A stretch of DNA of 64,000 nucleotides. It comes from Kribbella sp. NBC_00382 (lineage in GTDB: Bacteria > Actinomycetota > Actinomycetes > Propionibacteriales > Kribbellaceae). The notes under the pieces are model-generated. The model had not been told where the DNA came from. It did no database searches and worked only from the letters and a program-made list of their open reading frames with translations. Below are positions 63,401-64,000 of this stretch, one piece after another; positions within the stretch are counted from its first letter, which is position 1, and every line of letters begins with the position of its first letter. The translations under genes were made by a program, and so were the position numbers. The stretch is taken from the NCBI RefSeq assembly GCF_036067295.1, contig NZ_CP107954.1:310001-374000 (forward strand). The letters are read 5' to 3'.

Positions 63401-63668
63401 GGTCCCTGAGCTCCGTCGCCGCCTTCCGCCCGAAGGTCAGCACCAACACCTCATCAGGCTTCAGCCCACGGTTCCCCACCCGATCGACAACGGCCTCGAC
63501 CAACGTCGTCGTCTTCCCCGTCCCCGGCCCCGCCAGCACCAGCAACGGCCCACCCGGATGATCCACCACAGCCTGCTGATCAGCATCCAGCACCGGCGCC
63601 TCGGTGACCCGAGCCTGATGCCCGTCACCCCGCACCAGTCGATACCTGGACCCAGTTCTACTGACCAT
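60444..63668 (-). CDS. adnA: AdnA-like helicase-nuclease subunit
   Basis: A 1074-aa protein: SF1A helicase with Walker A GPGTGKTT at 47-54, VFVDEYQDTDPGQ, QSIYTFRGAD and YVAITRARERLIV. The C-terminal RecB-like nuclease has GRMDRLEQ and VIDLKTGR. Four cysteines (STIVDCPLRWF and, near the end, CDRCDVRALC) have the spacing of a Fe-S-stapled nuclease domain as in AddB. The layout and upstream position match AdnA (Rv3202c). The ATG at 63668 follows a G-rich site; earlier in-frame ATGs run into the divergent promoter and lack family resemblance. Confidence 0.9.
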   Translation of the reverse strand: MVSRTGSRYRLVRGDGHQARVTEAPVLDADQQAVVDHPGGPLLVLAGPGTGKTTTLVEAVVDRVGNRGLKPDEVLVLTFGRKAATELRDRITARLGRTTRAMPSMTFHSFCYALLRRFTPADAFDVPLRLPSGPEQTVRLSESLEGSREVGVTKWPASLHPALKTRGFTDEVQAVIGKARQLGLDPEDLSAIGHSASRPEWVAVGDFFEEYLQILDAEQVLDYSELIHRAVILAEQPHVKARLREEFKAVFVDEYQDTDPGQTKLLQAIAGDGRDLVVVGDPDQSIYTFRGADVRGLLRFTDEFRTTGGAEAAQIALATTRRFGTTLQRISRNVVNRLGVPGTLDRDTFERFRNPDASSCVYGPGKVEANLYSTSGAELEHIADILRRAHVQDGVGWHEMAVLVRSGSWSIPPLRRALAAAGIPVDVAGDELPLSREPAVRPMLLALRAVADPATLTVDVVRALALSPLGAMDAGQLRRLARVLRKRDREAAGGQRLPRSSDELLREALMNPLLLDEQASPAEARFVALGERLLKARNIVMAGAAPDEVMWSLWSESPWLRRLRGQANSGGEVARTANRDLDSLCALFDTASRAEEQIGFKGVSTFLAELEALDIAGDNRFDGTYREAGVQLMTAHRSKGLQWRLVVVASVQEGQWPDLRRRGSLLEPDRLGPDGLVEPLSAGALLAEERRLFYVAITRARERLIVTAVQAPEADGDQPSRLLAELDIPLKLVAGRPRRPLSLPGLVADLRCVLADPASSPALRRVAADRLAQLADAIDDREYALVPTADPQRWWGVRERTKSERPITDPELPVPLSGSALTTIVDCPLRWFLQRRAGGETPSTSAIGFGMVLHTLADAVATGTLPPDIDELNGWLDKVWTQLEFESSWISDRERVEAEQALRRFVAWHQGRPDRTLLGTEVEFDVLLPDEDKPGVRVKGRMDRLEQDGDGGIRVIDLKTGRNMPTKPALERHVQLAIYQRAIESRQMKKLGEEPRSGGAELVQLRHDDIGLPKVQGQAPLEPDEDGRTWLDDAVEDAESMVRSEEFIAKRNPGCDRCDVRALCPIQPEGREIV

Positions 63669-63741
63669 CCCCCCATCCCACCAGACCCCACCGACAAATC
63701 CGAGTCGGCCCTCAAAGGTACCGCGATCGACGCGGCTCGAT

Positions 63742-63774
63742 TGTTTCGGCTGTTTCAGATGTTTCGGATACAAT
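63742..63774 (+). promoter_or_regulatory. Three 9-bp direct repeats abutting a -10 box
   Basis: TGTTTCGGC, TGTTTCAGA and TGTTTCGGA follow each other without gaps (63742-63768) and end directly at TACAAT (63769-63774). The ATG of the small basic protein lies 21 nt further on. The repeats occupy the -35 region, so a repeat-binding regulator is likely. Confidence 0.7.
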
Positions 63775-63795
63775 TTTCGGCGAGAGGAGCACATC

Positions 63796-64000
63796 ATGCC
63801 CATCAGCAAGAGCGGAAAGCTCAACTCCGGGTCCACCCCCAAGGCGAAGACGGCAGCGGCACGCAAGCACGCCGCGTCCCCCGACCAGCCGAACCGCACC
63901 AGGAGAACCACAGGCGGTACGGCGAAGGCCGTTGCCGGCAGGTCGTCGACCGCCGGGAAGAAGGCCACCAGCAAGCCGGTCCACAGGCCGGCGCCCCTGG
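63796..64000 (+). CDS. Small basic Lys/Ala-rich protein (partial)
   Basis: 68 codons to the window edge: MPISKSGKLNSGSTPKAKTA and then Ala/Lys/Arg/Thr-rich low-complexity sequence, resembling histone H1-like or ribosome/nucleoid-binding tails. AGAGGAGC lies 5 nt before the ATG. The function and C-terminus cannot be judged. Divergent from adnA. Confidence 0.65.
   Translation, partial: MPISKSGKLNSGSTPKAKTAAARKHAASPDQPNRTRRTTGGTAKAVAGRSSTAGKKATSKPVHRPAPL

Overview
The window is high-GC actinobacterial chromosome. WhiB7, mycoredoxin, an AdnA/AdnB pair, UvrD2, a UPF0182 protein, a PPA1309-family protein and desferrioxamine-type DesC/DesD all point to Actinobacteria. The gene set fits best with the Propionibacteriales (a Kribbella- or Nocardioides-like organism); that placement is inference from gene content only. 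No phage, IS element, CRISPR array or rRNA was seen.

Region 1 (1-8.4 kb) is a polyhydroxyalkanoate (PHA) locus. A (+) pair encodes 3-hydroxybutyrate dehydrogenase and a Cys-nucleophile alpha/beta hydrolase. It converges on a (-) operon: enoyl-CoA hydratase, PHA synthase, acyl-CoA ligase, acyl-CoA dehydrogenase, acetate transporter and XRE regulator. Region 2 (8.4-12.6 kb) holds an initiator tRNA, a GNAT protein and two unrelated secreted proteins. One of these carries three degenerate repeats.

Region 3 (12.6-20 kb) holds UPF0182, PPA1309, a Lon-like PDZ protease, moaE, a DUF2342-type metalloprotease and a Nudix gene. With region 6 it matches the order of the M. tuberculosis Rv3193c-Rv3202c neighbourhood, but interrupted by other genes. 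Region 4 (20.2-29.7 kb) is a compact type IV pilus operon (pilA, pilT, pilB, pilC, three prepilin-like genes) with a LuxR-type response regulator at its downstream end. At the upstream end lie a collapsed remnant of a second regulator and a prepilin peptidase lacking its catalytic half.

Region 5 (29.7-39 kb) holds a PucR-like regulator, an MHS-type transporter and a second hydroxybutyrate dehydrogenase, then a molybdopterin oxidoreductase and an MMPL transporter. Region 6 (39.2-49.2 kb) holds a YgjP-like metallopeptidase, a 160-bp cluster of DnaA-box-like sites, an ABC1 kinase, several small zinc-ribbon proteins, whiB7 with a leader that looks like a ribosome-controlled attenuator, uvrD2, mycoredoxin, a LysR regulator and nudC.

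Region 7 (49.2-57.1 kb) holds deoD, a lipoprotein that seems to start at CTG, a GOLPH3-like protein, an ECF-type sigma factor, an iron-box-controlled desC-desD pair, an XRE/DUF2975 pair, two Uma2 nuclease genes and an I36-type secreted protein. Region 8 (57.2-64 kb) is the adnA-adnB helicase-nuclease operon. Divergent from it is a small basic protein gene whose promoter carries three 9-bp direct repeats.

The most rewarding sequences are the whiB7 leader (uORF, intrinsic terminator and a competing 12-bp antiterminator helix), the DnaA-box cluster, the response-regulator remnant flanking the pilus operon, and the repeat-bearing promoter at 63.7 kb.
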